Assembly: GCF_000968535.2 (NCBI RefSeq)
Contig: NC_016112.1
Location: 3,348,001-3,412,000 of the forward strand
Source: Methylotuvimicrobium alcaliphilum 20Z
GTDB taxonomy: Bacteria; Pseudomonadota; Gammaproteobacteria; Methylococcales; Methylomonadaceae
Length of the DNA: 64,000 nt
Direction of reading: 5' to 3'
Shown in pieces: positions 61,463 to 64,000 of this stretch. Below the pieces are notes generated by a model. That model did not search any database and was not told the origin of the DNA. It saw only the letters and a program-made list of their open reading frames with translations. Each line of letters begins with the position of its first letter. Within the stretch, counting starts at the first letter, position 1. The position numbers and the translations under genes were made by a program.

Positions 61463-63205
61463 ATGCATAAAAACTTCCTTACCCTTCTCTGCGGCGCCAT
61501 GACGCTTATTGTTCCACTTGAACTGCAAGCAGCCAATGATTTGCCGCCTTCTGCTAAAGTTGAATTAGGCGAATCAGAAGAAGTCTGTTCCGACTTCACG
61601 TCACCGAAATGGAGAGACGCACAAGTCATCGACGGCGTTGAGATTCAAGAATCGAGACTTTGCAACCCCGACAATCCTGCCGATATTGCCGCCTTCGTAA
61701 AAGGCACGAACAACATCAGCATGTCGACGTTAATGGATACTCAATTGGCCGCCGACGCAGTCATCAAAACCAATGACGTCGACGGCGACGGCGACCCCGA
61801 CCATATCATCATAAAGCTCGAAATCGTCGAATTAAATGGCCACTCTCCCGACAGTACCGAATTGACCACTCAATTCGACATTGCGCCGGGCGTACAACCT
61901 ACCTTTTGGGTATTCGCGCCTAAAACCCGCGACATGTCGACTTTGAGCCTCTACGAACCGCAAGCCAATGCGCTACTGCGAGTTCCTTCGCCGACCATAC
62001 GCGTCGAAGAAGGCGATACCGTCTGGCTGGTTGTCGAAAATACCCACCACATGCCGCATTCCCTGCATCTGCACGGTGTAGACCATCCTTATATGGACCA
62101 TAGCGGAAGCGGCAATGACGGCGTCGGACAAACCAGCGCAATGGATATTATGCCCGGCGAAAGTAAAACTTATGTCATCAAACCACGCCAGGCCGGCACT
62201 TTTTATTATCACTGCCATGTACAACCGCACACCCATATCCCAATGGGATTGCAAGGCCTTTTCATCGTAGAGGAAAACCGCCCCAACAACTGGGTGCAAA
62301 CCTTCAATGTCGGTAATGGCCAAGTTCGACACCCGTCGGTAGCGGTTCAGGAAAAATATGCTCGCGAATACGACATGCATTATCAGTCGGCGGACAAGGA
62401 ATTGCATGAACTAGCTCGCTCGGCCAACGACCCGCGCCTACTCGCACAAAAACTGAACATGGAATACGACGTCACCGAAGCGACCGACGACTATTTCATG
62501 CTGAACGGCCGCTCATTCCCGTATACACTGAGGGAGTCCTTGATTGAAATGCAGCCGAACGAAAAGGTCAAGCTTCGCATACTAAATGGGCATACCGAAG
62601 CATTGGGCGTTCATATCCATGGACATAGACCCATGATCACCCATTACGACGGCATCGATAACGGCCCGGGATCTTATATCATGCGGGATGTCCATACCAT
62701 GGTTCCGGCACAACGTATCGATCTGGAACTTGACGGCACCGACGACGGCTTACATAGCTTCGGCGAAGGGGTCTGGATGATGCATGATCATGTCGAAAAA
62801 TCATTCACTACCAACGGCATCGGCGAAGGCGGCGATATTAGCTTGGTCGTTTACAAAGATTTTCTTGACGAAAAAGGGATTCCGAAAATGCAAGGCTGGA
62901 CTCTGGCACCTTATTTCACGAAAGAATTTTGGCAAGGCAAATACCCGCTATGGCAAGATTACGACAAGTGGCGCAGCTTAGGTCTTCCTGACGCTCGCGG
63001 CTACAAAGCTCCTTTGCCGTCTCCACCCCAAATGATGCTTGAAGGACCATCCGACTCTTTCAGCTCGACTGCGCCGGGCACAGAGAAATCGTTTATCGGC
63101 GATTTATTCTCCGGATTGATTTTAGGCATCCTCGCTTACATGGCTATCGTGCGGCGCGAAGACATTTTCGCCTTGTATCATAAGCTCGTTAAAAAGCCGG
63201 CCTAA
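61463..63205 (+). CDS. Membrane-anchored multicopper oxidase
   Basis: A 580-residue exported oxidase. A signal peptide (about residues 1-24) is followed by an N-terminal extension with a calcium-loop-like DVDGDGDPDH near residue 105. Domain 1 holds HSLHLHG (about 199) and YYHCHVQPHTHIPMG (about 248), so the type 1 Cys lies in domain 1 as in nitrite-reductase-like or two-domain oxidases. A second cupredoxin domain has VHIHGHRP (about 400) and WMMHDHVEK (about 448) without Cys. A C-terminal helix (about 543-560) then anchors it with a short basic tail. Shine-Dalgarno AGAGG lies 7 bases before the ATG. Substrate unknown. Confidence 0.88.
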   Translation: MHKNFLTLLCGAMTLIVPLELQAANDLPPSAKVELGESEEVCSDFTSPKWRDAQVIDGVEIQESRLCNPDNPADIAAFVKGTNNISMSTLMDTQLAADAVIKTNDVDGDGDPDHIIIKLEIVELNGHSPDSTELTTQFDIAPGVQPTFWVFAPKTRDMSTLSLYEPQANALLRVPSPTIRVEEGDTVWLVVENTHHMPHSLHLHGVDHPYMDHSGSGNDGVGQTSAMDIMPGESKTYVIKPRQAGTFYYHCHVQPHTHIPMGLQGLFIVEENRPNNWVQTFNVGNGQVRHPSVAVQEKYAREYDMHYQSADKELHELARSANDPRLLAQKLNMEYDVTEATDDYFMLNGRSFPYTLRESLIEMQPNEKVKLRILNGHTEALGVHIHGHRPMITHYDGIDNGPGSYIMRDVHTMVPAQRIDLELDGTDDGLHSFGEGVWMMHDHVEKSFTTNGIGEGGDISLVVYKDFLDEKGIPKMQGWTLAPYFTKEFWQGKYPLWQDYDKWRSLGLPDARGYKAPLPSPPQMMLEGPSDSFSSTAPGTEKSFIGDLFSGLILGILAYMAIVRREDIFALYHKLVKKPA

Positions 63206-63215
63206 ATTCGGCCCG

Positions 63216-63248
63216 TATCGACCTGCGGAGCTATTCCGCAGGTCGATA
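63216..63248. terminator. Bidirectional hairpin between convergent genes
   Basis: A perfect 14-bp stem (TATCGACCTGCGGA at 63216-63229 with its complement at 63235-63248) has a 5-base loop, placed between the copper oxidase and the convergent hydroxylase gene. There is no long T-tract on either side, so it may act as an RNA 3'-end stabiliser as much as a terminator. Confidence 0.78.
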
Positions 63249-63288
63249 TCGCGGCTTTAACCCAAATCCCAATCAAACCAAGTCAAAC

Positions 63289-64000
63289 CTAAATCGACTC
63301 TCCCTTTGCTAATTTGGGCAACCTGCCATCCAATCCCATCGCGGCTCGCATAACTTTTTTCTTGACCGGCACGACACGCTCAGCCAAACCCAATCCCAAA
63401 TTGCGCAAAATCCTAACCGGCATGATTTCATTACTGAAAACCCGGTAAAAAACATCCATGACCGTCATCATTCTTAGATTATCTACGCGCCTTGCCTTTT
63501 CATAACGCTTCAATTCGGCAATATCGCCAATATTCCGGCCCGATCGATGAGCATCGACCAACACTTCAGCCAATACCGCCGCATCGAGCAAACCGATATT
63601 GACACCTTGACCCGCCAATGGATTAATCATATGCGCAGCATCACCGACCAAAGCGATGCCGGGTTTCACATAATTTTGAGCGTGCTGCCGTTTCAACGGA
63701 AACGAAGCGGTATTCAAGACAGCGTTGACTCTGCCTAAACACTCTGGAAACGTCTTGGTCAATTCGCTCAGCAATTGATCTCCGGATAAGGATTTTAATC
63801 GCTTGATTGCATCAGGAGAGTTATACCAAACCAACGAAGCGTGTCGACCGGTTAACGGCAAAAAAGCCTGTGGGCCGCTAGGCACGAATCGCTGCCAAGT
63901 AATATCCTGCTGGGGATAATCGGTTGCCACATAGATCACCAGCGCATGTTGTTTATAATCCCAACCGGTCACCCCAATCCCGGATACCTGTCGAACTTTG
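63289..64000 (-). CDS. UbiH/UbiF-family FAD-dependent ubiquinone hydroxylase (partial, 5' end outside window)
   Basis: The C-terminal about 237 residues of an aromatic-ring hydroxylase of ubiquinone synthesis. It shows the family hallmark PGIALVGDAAHMINPLAGQGVNIGLLDA, here split as GIALVGDAAHMINPL and AGQGVNIGLLDA, for the FAD pyrophosphate and ribityl contacts. The C terminus (MDVFYRVFSNEIMPVRILRN, then LGLGLAERVVPVKKKVM) looks more like UbiF than UbiH or UbiI from memory. The frame continues off the window end at 64000, so the N-terminal Rossmann GxGxxG part is not visible. Confidence 0.9.
   Translation of the reverse strand, partial: KVRQVSGIGVTGWDYKQHALVIYVATDYPQQDITWQRFVPSGPQAFLPLTGRHASLVWYNSPDAIKRLKSLSGDQLLSELTKTFPECLGRVNAVLNTASFPLKRQHAQNYVKPGIALVGDAAHMINPLAGQGVNIGLLDAAVLAEVLVDAHRSGRNIGDIAELKRYEKARRVDNLRMMTVMDVFYRVFSNEIMPVRILRNLGLGLAERVVPVKKKVMRAAMGLDGRLPKLAKGESI

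Noticed and set aside
1-64000. Autonomous insertion sequences, prophage, tRNA or rRNA genes
   Set aside because: No transposase, integrase or phage gene was found, and no cloverleaf or rRNA sequence was recognised. Repeats are non-coding.

Overview
The window looks like a chromosome segment of a free-living gammaproteobacterium. Three conserved blocks support this: nrdR-ribD-ribE-ribBA-ribH-nusB-thiL-pgpA; rpsB-tsf-pyrH-frr-uppS-cdsA-dxr-rseP facing map-glnD; and a UbiH/UbiF-type ubiquinone hydroxylase. The mix of a type II secretion operon, copper oxidases and very many short repeats would fit a Methylococcales-type methanotroph. That is inference: no methane-oxidation gene is in the window.

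Layout. 0.3-7.8 kb (minus strand): a HEAT-repeat lipoprotein and the riboflavin/NusB/ThiL/PgpA operon headed by nrdR. 8.1-19.3 kb (minus): a type II secretion operon gspE-F-G-H-I-J-K-L-M-(C/P-like)-D. 19.7-27.2 kb (both strands): a surface-polysaccharide-like region with a GT4 glycosyltransferase, an ELM1-type protein, a GT10 fucosyltransferase-like protein, a DxD-type glycosyltransferase candidate, an Arg-rich lipoprotein and a GNAT-fold protein. 27.9-33.4 kb (minus): a chemotaxis-type set STAS-CheA-CheW-MCP. 34.2-35.7 kb: a kinase-like/P-loop fusion. 35.8-45.4 kb (minus): an island of eukaryotic-like signalling genes (FHA-FHA-ABC transporter, Ser/Thr kinase, VWA protein, glycine-zipper lipoprotein, M48 protease, PP2C phosphatase, SPFH lipoprotein, small membrane protein). 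46.1-48.8 kb: a Tat-exported multicopper oxidase and DsbC. 49.1-60.2 kb: the translation/lipid/isoprenoid housekeeping block, then map-glnD. 60.5-64 kb: a PilZ protein, a second, membrane-anchored copper oxidase and the 3' part of a ubiquinone hydroxylase.

Almost every non-operonic gap holds short non-coding repeats. I can separate five families, here called A to E. A is about 160 bp with ends resembling TATACC..TTCGGCA. B is 165-214 bp with CAGCAATTCCC ends and 9-10 bp target duplications. C has ACTCCCTTT ends, D has CCAGCACCTAAAT ends and E has TAAATAAC ends. They are nested in one another, share internal modules and encode no transposase. Independent REP-like hairpins occur as well. No rRNA, tRNA, CRISPR array or autonomous insertion sequence was seen.

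The most interesting signals are the kinase/phosphatase/FHA/VWA island, which resembles the phosphorylation control set of type VI secretion but has no secretion genes and carries an FHA-ABC transporter fusion instead, and the family B repeat, whose target duplications can be read directly and one copy of which supplies the C terminus and stop codon of the GT10 gene.
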